Shown here: positions 44,590 through 53,183 of the stretch, in pieces
How positions within the stretch are numbered: position 1 is the first letter of the stretch
Layout: every line of letters starts with the position of its first letter
Assembly: GCA_000719105.1 (NCBI GenBank)
Contig: JODX01000018.1
Span: 186,001-250,000, forward strand
Reading direction: 5' to 3'
Length of the DNA: 64,000 bases
Source of the DNA: Streptomyces sclerotialus
GTDB lineage: Bacteria > Actinomycetota > Actinomycetes > Streptomycetales > Streptomycetaceae
Notes under the pieces: model-generated
Told to the model about the DNA's origin: nothing
Database searches by the model: none
Seen by the model: only the letters and a program-made list of their open reading frames with translations
Made by a program: the position numbers and the translations under genes

Positions 44590-47500
44590 GTGGGGCTGGG
44601 GGACTTCATCGGCGACGTCACCGGGGCGGTCAAGCACGGTGCGTCGGCTGTCGGGGACGGGATCGAGTGGGCCGGGGGCAAGGCCGCCGACGGCCTGGAC
44701 GCGGTGGGACTGGAGGGTGCGGCCGAGGGCGTACGGGACGGATCCGAGTGGACGGCGGACAAGCTCGGCGCGGACGTCGCCGAGCGGCAGCTCGGCCAGA
44801 CCGAGGACCCGAAGGAGATCATTCACGGTGACGCGGAGAAGCTGACGGACCGGGCGGAGCATCTGCGGGACTTCTTCAAGGCGTTCGACCGGCTGGGCAC
44901 CGGGATGAAGGGCCTGGACGTCCACGGTTGGGAGGGCGAGGCCGGGGACGCGTTCCGGGCCGAGTTCGAGCCGCAGCCGAAGTTCTGGCTCTCCGCCGCC
45001 GACGCCTGTGAGGAGGCGGCGAAGGCGCTGGTGCAGTACGCCTCCACGGTGCAGTGGGCCCAGGGGCAGGCCAAGGAGGCCGTCGCGCTCTTCAAGCAGG
45101 CCAAGGCTGCGTCGGAGAAGGCGGTGGCCGACTACAACGCGACAGCGGACGAGTGGAACCGGAAGAACGAGGCCGGGCAGGCCCCCGGCCCCCGGCCCGC
45201 GCCGTTCCAGGACCCGGGCAAGGCCGGTCTGGAGCGGGCGCAGCACATGGTGGACGAGGCCCGCCACCAGCGGGACGACGCCGCCCGCCGGGCCAAGGAC
45301 ACCATGACGGGCCTGGTGCGGCTGGCGCCGGAGCCGCCGGGCGGCTGGGACCTGGTGAAGTCCATGGGCCGGGACATGGCCGAGGGACTGGCCCTCAACA
45401 GCATGCACATGTCGATGGGGGCGCTGAAGGCCCTGGGCGAGACGGCCGGCCTGGTACGGATGCTCAACCCCACCGACCCGTACAACCTGACCCACCCCGG
45501 CCAGTACCTCCAGAACGCCAACGGCGTCCTCACCGGCCTCGCCTCCACCGTCGCCCACCCCGAACGCCTGGTGGGCATCGTGAAGAACCAGAACTGGCGC
45601 GACCCCGCCGAAGCCCTCGGCAGCATCGCCATCGACCTCATCGGCGGCAAAGGCGCGGGCGGCGCCGCCAAAGGCGGCCTCAAAGGGGCGGTCAAGAGTG
45701 GTGTGAAGGAGGCCGTCGAGCAGGGCGCGAAGCAAACCGCCCGCAAGTCCGTCAAGGAACGCCTCGGCGACCTCGCCCGGGACCTGAACTGCAAAGTCCT
45801 GCGCAACGAGCCGGTCGACATGGCCACCGGCCGCATGGTGCTGCCGCAGACCGACGTCACCCTCCCCGGTAGCCTCCCGCTGGAGTTCACCCGCACCTTC
45901 GAGTCCGCCTACCGCAACGGCGGCTGGTTCGGCCCCGCCTGGGCCTCCACCATCGACGAACGCCTCGAAATCGACGCCGAAGGCGTCCTCCACGTCGCCG
46001 CCGACGGCAGTGTCCGTGCGTACCCGCATCCAGTTCCTGGCCTGCCGGTCACTCCGGTGCAGGGCATTCCGTGGTCACTGGAGCGGCACCCCGACGGCTC
46101 CTACGAGCTGACCGACCCCGTCACACGCACCACCCGCACCTTCGAGCCGCCGGCCGGCACCGCACTCGGCGGCGACGGCACCGCGCGACTCGCCCTCCTG
46201 TCCGATCGCCTCGGGAACTGGATCTCCGTCGACTGGGACCCCCTCGGCCGGCCTCACTCCATGACCCACTCCGGCGGCTACGAGCTCCGCTTCATCTGCA
46301 CCACCGGCCGCATCACCCGTCTCTCGCTCACCACACCCGACGGACCCGTACGGCTGCGCACCTACGCGTATAACGATCGCGGCTTCCTCACCTCCGTGGC
46401 CGACGCGGACTACCGCCCCACCCGGTACCAGGCCGACGAACGGGGCCGCATCGTCGCCTGGACCGACAGCAACGGCCGCTCGTTCTCGTACACCTACGAC
46501 GACGCAGACCGGTGTGTCCAGCACGAGGGCGAGGCCGGTCACCTGCGGGCCCGCTTCGAGTACGGGCTGGACAGCCCCGAGCCGGGGTGCACGACGACGC
46601 GGGTCACCGACTCCCTCGGCCACATCTCCCTGTTCACCGTCGACTCCGAGTTGAGGATCGTCGCCGAGACCGACCGCGCGGGGCGGACCACCCGTACGAC
46701 GTACGACGACCGGCACCGCCCCCTGACCGTCACCGACCTCCTCGGCGCCACGACGAGCTACACCTACGACGACCTGGGCCGGCCTCTGAGCATCGAGCGC
46801 CCCGACGGCACCACCGCCTCCGTCACGTACGACGAGGACGGCAACCCGGTCGAGACGCGGGACCCGGGCGGGGCCGTCACCCGCCGCACGTACGACGAGG
46901 CCGGCCGGCTGACCGGCACGGTGCGGCCCGACGGCAGCACCACCGCCCTGGCGTACGACGAGCAAGGTCACCTGGCCGCGGTCACCGACCCGCTGGGTTG
47001 GACATTGCGTGTCGAGAGCAACGCCGCCGGGCTGCCCGTTCGCGTGACGGACCCGCTCGGTTCCACCGTCACGTACGTGCGCGACGCCTTCGGCCGGCCG
47101 GCCACGGTGACCGACCCACTGGGCAACGTCACCCGCATGAGTTGGACGGCGGACGGCAGGCTCGCCCGGCGCACCGGCCCGGACGGAGCCGTCGAGTCCT
47201 GGGAGTGGGACGGCGAAGGCAACCTGATCCGCTACACCGATCCCGTCGGCGGCATCACGGAGTACACGTACACCCACTTCGACCTCCTCGAAGCCCGCAC
47301 CGAACCGGACGGCAGCCGGCACGAGTTCCACTACGACACCGAACTCCGGCTGCGCCAAGTCACCAACCCGCAAGGCCTGACCTGGGACTACGAGTACGAT
47401 CCCAGCGGCCTCGTCACGGCCGAACGCGACTTCGACGGCCGCCTTCTCGTCTACGCCCACGACGAAGCCGGGCGCCTGCGACAGCGGGCGAACCCCATGG

Positions 47501-49254
47501 GCCAGACCGTCTCCTACAAACGCGACCTGCTCGGCCGCGTCACCGCCAAGAACGCCGCCGGCGACGAAACCCACTACACCTACGACCCCGCAGGCCGCCT
47601 GATTGCCGCCGCGACGCCGCAGTCCGAACTCGTCCTGCAGCGCGACCGCATGGGCAGACCGCGCACCGAGATGTACGAAGGCCGCATCCTCACCCTGGAC
47701 CGCGACGTGCTCGGCCGGCCGGTGCGCCGGATCACTCCGTCCGGCGCTCTCACCACCTACGCATACGACGCTGCGGGCAACCGCGTCGGCCTGGGCATTG
47801 ACGGCCACTTCTTCGACTTCTCCTTCGACGCCGCCGGACGTGAAACCAGGCGCCAGGTCGATACGGCGCTGACCTGGGCCAACCAGTGGGACCCCGCCGG
47901 ACGCCTCCTCACCCGGACCGTCACCGCAGACGGCGTCACCGGCGACCCACGCGCCGCCGCACAACGGCACGGCGGTGGCGCGGTGGTGCAGGAGCAGACG
48001 TACGAGTACCGGGCCGACGGGTACCTCACCGCCGTCACCGACCGACTCAACGGCGCCCGGCGCTTCCGCCTGGACCGTGCCGGCCGTGTCACCCAGGTCA
48101 CCGGCCAGGGCTGGACGGAGACCTACGCGTACGACACCGCGGGCAACCTGACCCGAGCCGCCTGGCCCGCCTCCCACGGCGAGTCGGCTCTCGGTGACCG
48201 TCAGTTCACCGGCACCCGGCTGCAGAAGGCAGGCCGTTGGACGTACGTCCACGACAAGGCCGGCCGTGTCATCGAACGCCGCAAGACCCGTCTCTCCCGC
48301 GCACCCGACATCTGGCGCTACACCTGGGACGCCGAGGACCACCTCACCACCTGCACCACCCCCGACGGCACCACCTGGCGGTACCGCTACGACCCGCTCG
48401 GCCGCCGCACCGCCAAACAGCGGCTCGACGCCGACGGCAACGTGGCTGAGGAAACCGTCTTCACCTGGGACGGCGTCCAGGTCATCGAACAGATCACCAC
48501 GACGCAGGCCGGCACCAGGCCGATCGCGCTGACGTGGGACTACGACGGTCTCGCTCCCGTCGCCCAGGCCGAACGAGCCCTCGACCCCGAAACCCAGCAG
48601 GTCGTCGACGCCCGCTTCTTCGCCATCGTCACCGACCTGGTCGGCACCCCCACCGAACTCGTCACCCCCGACGGCGACCTCGCCTGGCGCACCCGCAGCA
48701 CCCTCTGGGGCACCACCGCCGTGGCCCGCGGCGCCACCGCCCACACCCCCCTGCGCCACCCCGGCCAGTACGCCGACCCGGAAACCGGCCTCCACTACAA
48801 TCTCCACCGCCACTACGATCCTGCCACCGCCCGCTACACCAGCCCCGACCCCCTGGGACTCGACCCCGCACCCAACCCCGTTGCCTGGGTGACGAACCCT
48901 TACCGTTGGGCTGACCCTTTGGGCCTCGCCCCAAGAGGGCCGAAGGATCCCGAGAATCTGAGCGGGGGGTACCGGGGGCGGATTGACCAGTTCGACGTCG
49001 GCTATGGGACGGACTTCGAAATTCACGTGTACGACAAGAAGGGGAACGAGGTAGGTATCTACGGAAGTGACGGGTGGATCTCAAAGCATGGGCTTGGCGA
49101 TGCTGAGATACCATCCGGCGTGGAAAGTCGCCTCAAGGGGATGGCCGTCGACTTCATGCGGAAAACCGGACGCCTCAACCCCAAAGGCACAGAAGACATC
49201 TCGGGCGACAAGTGGCAGAGGCCACGCCTCCAGGGAAACGGTGGGTGCAAGTAG
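44590..49254 (+). CDS. Rhs/YD-repeat polymorphic toxin with WXG-like N-terminus
   Basis: 1554 residues. Residues 1-40 are a helical leader; about 75-240 form a WXG-like helical domain (GLDVHGWEGEAGDAFRAEF, then a long coiled region); about 410-480 are the DUF6531-type entry (EPVDMATGRMVLPQTDVTLPG, then LEFTRTFESAYRNGGWFGPAW). YD repeats fill about 520-1400 (YTYDDLGRPLSIERPDGT and many similar). The Rhs core ends at HRHYDPATARYTSPDPLGLDPAPN, DPLGL. The last 100 residues are the toxin tip, starting PRGPKDPENLSGGYRG, with FEIHVYDKKGNEVGIYG and GWISKHG. The tip is not a family I recognise. GTG 44590 is 3 bp after the previous stop. Confidence 0.9.
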   Translation: MGLGDFIGDVTGAVKHGASAVGDGIEWAGGKAADGLDAVGLEGAAEGVRDGSEWTADKLGADVAERQLGQTEDPKEIIHGDAEKLTDRAEHLRDFFKAFDRLGTGMKGLDVHGWEGEAGDAFRAEFEPQPKFWLSAADACEEAAKALVQYASTVQWAQGQAKEAVALFKQAKAASEKAVADYNATADEWNRKNEAGQAPGPRPAPFQDPGKAGLERAQHMVDEARHQRDDAARRAKDTMTGLVRLAPEPPGGWDLVKSMGRDMAEGLALNSMHMSMGALKALGETAGLVRMLNPTDPYNLTHPGQYLQNANGVLTGLASTVAHPERLVGIVKNQNWRDPAEALGSIAIDLIGGKGAGGAAKGGLKGAVKSGVKEAVEQGAKQTARKSVKERLGDLARDLNCKVLRNEPVDMATGRMVLPQTDVTLPGSLPLEFTRTFESAYRNGGWFGPAWASTIDERLEIDAEGVLHVAADGSVRAYPHPVPGLPVTPVQGIPWSLERHPDGSYELTDPVTRTTRTFEPPAGTALGGDGTARLALLSDRLGNWISVDWDPLGRPHSMTHSGGYELRFICTTGRITRLSLTTPDGPVRLRTYAYNDRGFLTSVADADYRPTRYQADERGRIVAWTDSNGRSFSYTYDDADRCVQHEGEAGHLRARFEYGLDSPEPGCTTTRVTDSLGHISLFTVDSELRIVAETDRAGRTTRTTYDDRHRPLTVTDLLGATTSYTYDDLGRPLSIERPDGTTASVTYDEDGNPVETRDPGGAVTRRTYDEAGRLTGTVRPDGSTTALAYDEQGHLAAVTDPLGWTLRVESNAAGLPVRVTDPLGSTVTYVRDAFGRPATVTDPLGNVTRMSWTADGRLARRTGPDGAVESWEWDGEGNLIRYTDPVGGITEYTYTHFDLLEARTEPDGSRHEFHYDTELRLRQVTNPQGLTWDYEYDPSGLVTAERDFDGRLLVYAHDEAGRLRQRANPMGQTVSYKRDLLGRVTAKNAAGDETHYTYDPAGRLIAAATPQSELVLQRDRMGRPRTEMYEGRILTLDRDVLGRPVRRITPSGALTTYAYDAAGNRVGLGIDGHFFDFSFDAAGRETRRQVDTALTWANQWDPAGRLLTRTVTADGVTGDPRAAAQRHGGGAVVQEQTYEYRADGYLTAVTDRLNGARRFRLDRAGRVTQVTGQGWTETYAYDTAGNLTRAAWPASHGESALGDRQFTGTRLQKAGRWTYVHDKAGRVIERRKTRLSRAPDIWRYTWDAEDHLTTCTTPDGTTWRYRYDPLGRRTAKQRLDADGNVAEETVFTWDGVQVIEQITTTQAGTRPIALTWDYDGLAPVAQAERALDPETQQVVDARFFAIVTDLVGTPTELVTPDGDLAWRTRSTLWGTTAVARGATAHTPLRHPGQYADPETGLHYNLHRHYDPATARYTSPDPLGLDPAPNPVAWVTNPYRWADPLGLAPRGPKDPENLSGGYRGRIDQFDVGYGTDFEIHVYDKKGNEVGIYGSDGWISKHGLGDAEIPSGVESRLKGMAVDFMRKTGRLNPKGTEDISGDKWQRPRLQGNGGCK

Positions 49255-49739
49255 TGAAGTATGTCGTCGTGGAATGGCGGGCCGAGGATCGCAGTTTCTT
49301 CACCTCTCCTCGCCGATACCTCGAAGCGCTTCCCGAGCTGAGCGCCTCACTCCCTGCGGGCGCACGCGCATTTGCGAGGGACGCCGGACACTACGACTAC
49401 TACGGCAGGACGTGCACGAAGGATCTGGAGCTCCGTTCGATTTCGGTGCCTGTCAGGGATCAGCAGAACCTGGATATCATCTTCTCCCCTAACGCCTTCA
49501 AGCACGATCACCCACTGAGAATCAACTATTCAGGGGTGACGCGCTTCGAGATGATAAGGGATGACCCGGAAGGCTCTGAACCCGATGCGTACAGAGTCCT
49601 TTTGGATGAGATCACTCCAGAGGGAAGCGGCTGCCTGCACGAGATCGAACTTGCTGGCGCGACAATCAAGGTCACTGCTGCCGACCTGACCGCAGTCTGG
49701 GGTCCGATCCAAGGGGCTGACACGCCGGGACGGTCTTGA
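49254..49739 (+). CDS. probable immunity protein for Rhs toxin 1
   Basis: About 161 residues, acidic, soluble, not recognised by family. VEWRAEDRSFFTSPRRYLEALPEL is followed by beta-rich DLELRSISVPVRDQQNLDIIFSP and INYSGVTRFEMIRDD, ending HEIELAGATIKVTAADLTAVWGP. GTG 49254 uses the G of the Rhs TAG stop, the tightest possible link to the toxin, which is the main reason for the immunity call. Its A+T content is higher than that of the Rhs core, as is usual for exchangeable toxin/immunity tips. Confidence 0.75.
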   Translation: MKYVVVEWRAEDRSFFTSPRRYLEALPELSASLPAGARAFARDAGHYDYYGRTCTKDLELRSISVPVRDQQNLDIIFSPNAFKHDHPLRINYSGVTRFEMIRDDPEGSEPDAYRVLLDEITPEGSGCLHEIELAGATIKVTAADLTAVWGPIQGADTPGRS

Positions 49740-49743
49740 AGCG

Positions 49744-50096
49744 ATGGACAACATGGTGCAGTTCGAAGATCAGGTGCTGGCTCAGGTTCCGGCGCGTCAC
49801 ACCGTCGCGTACATGGTGCCCCCTGACCACTCGGGGCGTCGGACGGCACCCGGGGGCAGGCCAGGAAGAATACGAACTTCCGCCAGGTGCGCTTGCTCGA
49901 GGTCGGCCGAGTGCCTGGACAAGGTGTTGAACGGCGAAGTCGACGGCGTCATCCCCAAGTACGGCCTGCGAGACACAGCGCATACCGGGACCCCGAAACG
50001 GAAGCCGTAGGCATCGAGGAACCCGGCACCCCGCACGGCGGCACGGTCTTCACCTCGAGGTAAGGGAAGACCTACTTCGATGACGAACCGGAGTAA
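49744..50096 (+). pseudogene. orphan Rhs-type toxin tip, frameshifted
   Basis: Fragments in different frames keep toxin-like order: NMVQFEDQVLAQVPARHTVAYMVPP at the start (as in tips of nuclease-type Rhs toxins), VDGVIPKYGLRD in the same frame, then AVGIEEPGTPHGGTVFTSR-stop-GKTYFDDEPE in another, ending at TAA 50094-50096. No Rhs core precedes it. It looks like a displaced older C-terminal tip left behind when the present tip was gained. Its likely immunity gene follows at once. The nuclease idea is weak. Confidence 0.65.
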
Positions 50097-50102
50097 CGGC
50101 AC

Positions 50103-50447
50103 GTGATCGAGGTGCAGACCTCCAAGGGCAAGGTGGAGCTCGACGACGAGGACCGGTCCCTCTTCCGGGCCGTGGTCCGAGAGATGAGACAAGCCTCGTA
50201 CCTCTTCGAGGACGATCCGGCCTGGGCCAATTCTCTGGACCTGCGGTCAGCGGTGCGCGCCGAGCGCACGTCCCCTGACACGCGGGTCGAGATTCGCGCG
50301 GACCAGATGAAGTGGCTGGGCGGACTGGCGTACCGGATCTGTGAGCACCTGGGTGCCGACGAGTTCCGTACCCGGACGGGATGGACCCTGCAGCAGGCTC
50401 AGCAACTGCTGGGCCGACTGACCGCCCCGGAGGAAGGCGAACGGTGA
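50103..50447 (+). CDS. small protein, probable orphan immunity protein
   Basis: 114 residues, acidic and helical: MIEVQTSKGKVELDDEDRSLF, EMRQASYLFEDDPAWANSLDLRSAV, IRADQMKWLGGLAYRICEHLG, TGWTLQQAQQLLGRL. Family not recognised. It begins at GTG 50103 just 6 bp after the decayed toxin tip, with GGAG upstream, and the frame is intact. Orphan immunity genes are often kept after their toxin decays because they protect against sister cells. Confidence 0.7.
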   Translation: MIEVQTSKGKVELDDEDRSLFRAVVREMRQASYLFEDDPAWANSLDLRSAVRAERTSPDTRVEIRADQMKWLGGLAYRICEHLGADEFRTRTGWTLQQAQQLLGRLTAPEEGER

Positions 50448-50651
50448 CTCCTGGCCGCGCGGACTCCCGGTAATGCATACCGGGTGGTGACCTACTGGTC
50501 GCACCCATGGCGGAAGGCTGACGGTGTCAGACCTGACTCGCCTCATGTCGCAGATCTCGACAGGCTGGGTGAATGGCGGCGCCATGGGGACACCCGTCGA
50601 GGCGCAGCGCGGCTGAAGACGGGCGAGCGCGGCCAACAGTGCCCGGTCCGA

Positions 50652-50819
50652 TCACCGTATCCGCGGGGCGGTGATCTTTCGGCGCAGCACCGCGATCGCG
50701 TGGCGCAGGATGTGTATCCCGGCATTCTTCGCTGCGGGGAATCCGTACAGCAGGCCCGGCCACGTGAGGACCCGCGTGGCGAACGGGTAGATCATCCGTG
50801 TGACCACGGTCTTGATCAT
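50652..50819 (-). pseudogene. relic of an integrase-core transposase N-terminus
   Basis: The minus strand reads MIKTVVTRMIYPFATRVLTWPGL, then AAKNAGIHILRHAIAVLRRKITAPRIR, the N-terminal pattern of the same transposase family as the relic at 43190. A stop follows; no core domain remains. Confidence 0.68.
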
Positions 50820-50864
50820 GCCGGGTCGGCGCATCGCCTGAGACCGGCAGCGGTGAAGCAGGTC
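50801..50864. repeat. dispersed repeat, copy A (copy B at 58743-58804)
   Basis: This stretch and 58743-58804 share long runs such as CATGCCGGGTCGG and GCATCGCCTGAG with few mismatches. Both copies lie at the start of a decayed transposase, in the same orientation, so they are probably the conserved ends of related insertion elements. Confidence 0.65.
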
Positions 50865-51103
50865 TGAAGCGGTACGGGTCCGGTCTCCTTGCTGATCATC
50901 GATCATGGGTTCGAGCATCACTCCGCGGGAGCCGGCAGGTCGGCAGCATCCGCGAACCCGCTCCTGCGCATCGGCGCCGAGTTGAAAGTTACCGGGGCGA
51001 CATGTCTTGACCCCCACGATCGCCGCCGCTTACCGTTCCCGCGTCTGCACCGGTCTGAATCGATTCAATCGACGGAATCCACTTCGACCCCTGGGGCGCT
51101 CTC

Positions 51104-52383
51104 ATGCACGAACTCGTCCCGCAGCGTGGCGGGATGTCCCGACGCGCGGTGCTGGCCGCCGCCGTGACCGCGGGGGCGGCCGCCCCCGGCGTCCCGCGCT
51201 CTACGCCAATCTGTTCATCCCCTCCGAGGTGCACTGCAACGAACTGGGTGTGACGCTCCGTCAGGAGACCGATCACCCGACGAGCGACCGCACACACCTG
51301 ACCGTCACCGGGGGAGAGGCCCGGTTCTCGCTGCGGATCCGCGTGCCCAGCTGGCTGGCGGCGAGCGACGGCCGCGCGAAGCTGACGGTGAACGGCCGAC
51401 GCACCGGCGGCCGCCTCGAACCGGGCACCTATACGACGGTGACGCGTCACTGGCGGACCGGGGACCGCGTCGAACTCGTCCTGCCCCGCGTTACCGTCTG
51501 GCGCCCGGCGCCCGACAACCCGCAGGTGAAGGCGGTGTCGTACGGCCCGCTCGTCCTGGCGGGCAGCTACGGGGACACCCGGCTCGCGACGCTGCCGGAC
51601 ATCCGTCCCGACACGCTGCGCCGCACCCCCGCCGGGCCCACCCGGTTCACGGCCCTGGCGGACGGCCGGCCGGTCCAGCTCCGCCCCTTCCACGAGATCC
51701 ACCACCAGCGTTACAACGTGTACTGGTCCGTCGCACCGCGGCCCACCTCCGCCGGTGACGTGGCCCGCTACCCCCTCGACGAAGGGCACGGCACCTCGGT
51801 GACGGACCGCAGCGGAACGTTCGCCGACGGCTCCCTGGCCGGCGGCGCGACCTGGGGCACCGACGGCGATGCGGCGGCGGTGGTCCTCGACGGACGTGAC
51901 GGCCACGTCGTACTTCCCGCCGGACTGCCCAGCGGACTGGCGGAACTGACCGTGTCCGCCCGCGTCCGCGTCGACGCCCTCGCCCCCTCCGCCCGCGTCT
52001 TCGACCTGGGCTACAGCAAGGACACGTACCTCTTCCTCACGGCGACCACGGGCGCCGGGCGGGCCCGCGCCGCCCTGAAGATTGCGGGAATGGAGGCCGA
52101 GGGCTTCGTCGACGCCCCGGGCCCGCTGCCCCCCGGCCGATGGACTCACGTGGCGCTCACCCTCGCCGACGGCACCGGTGTGCTCTACGTCGACGGCACC
52201 GAAGCCGGGCGGAACACGGCCATGGTCGCCGGTCCCCTCCTGCTCGGCCGGACCAGCCGGAACTACCCGGGCCGGTCCCAGAACAGCACCCACCCGTACC
52301 TGCACGGCGCCGCCGTCCGCGACTTCCGGATGCACAACCGCGCCCTCTCCGCCGACCAGGTACGGCGTCTCGCACAGGGCTGA
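51104..52383 (+). pseudogene. GH127-type beta-L-arabinofuranosidase plus LamG domain, internally deleted
   Basis: ATG 51104 opens a Tat-like signal (MSRRAVLAAAVTAGAAAPG) in one frame. At about 51197 the sequence jumps, in another frame, to ALYANLFIPSEV...LRQETDHP, the C-terminal third of GH127 enzymes (RVPSWLAASDGRAKLTVNGR, then VKAVSYGPLVLAGSYG). A LamG/concanavalin domain follows (YPLDEGHGTSVTDRSG to LHGAAVRDFRMHNRALSADQVRRL). The catalytic domain, expected to be several hundred residues, is gone. No active enzyme can be made. Confidence 0.82.
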
Positions 52384-52443
52384 TCACCACCACCGCGGCC
52401 CACGTCGCCGCCCACCGCACCACCTTCACCCGGGAGCACAGCC

Positions 52444-52829
52444 ATGCCCCAACACCCCCTGTCCAGACGCCGTTTGGTGGCCGCGGCCGGCGCCACCGGC
52501 GCCCTGGTGGCCGTCGGCCTTCCCGATGCCGCCCACGCCGCCGGTCCACCGGCCGGACCGGACCGGCAGGAGCGGGACGCCTGGTCCGCCCGGCACTTCG
52601 CCGACCCACGCCCCGACAGCCGTCCCACCGTCTACTGGTACTGGAACGGCCCCGTCACGCCCGACCTGGTGGACCGCCAGCTCGCCGACCTGCGGTCCAA
52701 AGGCATGTACGAGGTGATCCTCTTCTCCTTCGGCAACGCCGAGACGACCCCCGTGTTCTTCACCCGAGGAGTGGTTCGACATCGTCGGCCACGTCCTGCG
52801 CACCGCCGAACGCACCCCGCGCGACGGGT
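52444..52829 (+). pseudogene. N-terminal remnant of a secreted GH106-like glycosidase
   Basis: ATG 52444 opens a Tat signal (SRRRLVAAAGATGALVAVG) and then PTVYWYWNGPVTPDLVDRQLADLRSKGMYEVILFSFG, the start of an alpha-L-rhamnosidase-like (GH106-type) TIM barrel. At about 52770 two extra bases break the frame; EEWFDIVGHVLRTAERT goes on in the next frame. An IS5-type fragment cuts it off at about 52830. It stands 60 bp after the GH127 relic, so a plant-glycan operon may once have been here. Confidence 0.75.
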
Positions 52830-52830
52830 C

Positions 52831-52985
52831 CCCAGCGACCTGTCCGACGCCCGCCGGGCGCTGATCGAACCCGTGCGCACCGCCTGGCGGACCCGGCGCC
52901 GCCGCGATGCTGGTCTACGGCTACTTCGCCAAGTGGTAGCAGGACGGCTTCTTCACCCAGCTCACCGGCCTGCTGCGGGGTGGCG
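52831..52985 (+). pseudogene. IS5-type transposase fragments
   Basis: The plus strand reads SDLSDARRALIEPVRTAWRTRR, close to the N-terminus of the IS5 transposase at 33240, and then, in another frame, VYGYFAKW-stop-QDGFFTQLTGLLRG, matching the later YDYYAKWEADG region. The intervening 40 or so residues and all catalytic residues are missing. Confidence 0.72.
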
Positions 52986-52987
52986 GA

Positions 52988-53032
52988 GGCTGTGCCGGAG
53001 TCAACCCTCGATACACCGCTCCCGGCACAGCC
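52988..53032. repeat. 11-bp perfect inverted repeat after IS5 fragment
   Basis: GGCTGTGCCGG (52988-52998) and CCGGCACAGCC (53022-53032) pair perfectly around 23 nt. It may be a terminator for the convergent acetamidase gene ending at 53184, or an IS end. Nothing else is recognised up to 53183. Confidence 0.5.
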
Positions 53033-53183
53033 AACCTCCCACCTTGATTGCTGTCTTCGCTGCTGCTTCACGCGGATGCGTTCACCCACACCCTTGTCGC
53101 GGTGGCTCATGGGTGCAATCGCAGCGCGGGATGGGCCGACGGCCGGAACGCCCGGTCACCAGCCCGCCGGCGACAGAGGCTGC

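Larger units (their letters stand above)
50448..51103. other. 656-bp gap with a transposase relic
   Basis: No intact gene is seen. A minus-strand transposase relic occupies 50652-50819 and a 64-bp stretch repeated at 58743 lies at about 50801-50864. The rest is unrecognised. Confidence 0.5.

Noticed and set aside
43930..46029. Minus-strand open frame of 699 codons over the Rhs N-terminus
   Set aside because: Shadow of WXG-like and Rhs coding sequence.
46075..49026. Minus-strand open frame of 983 codons under the Rhs gene
   Set aside because: Mirror of YD repeats; composition and periodicity follow the Rhs gene and no family motif is seen.
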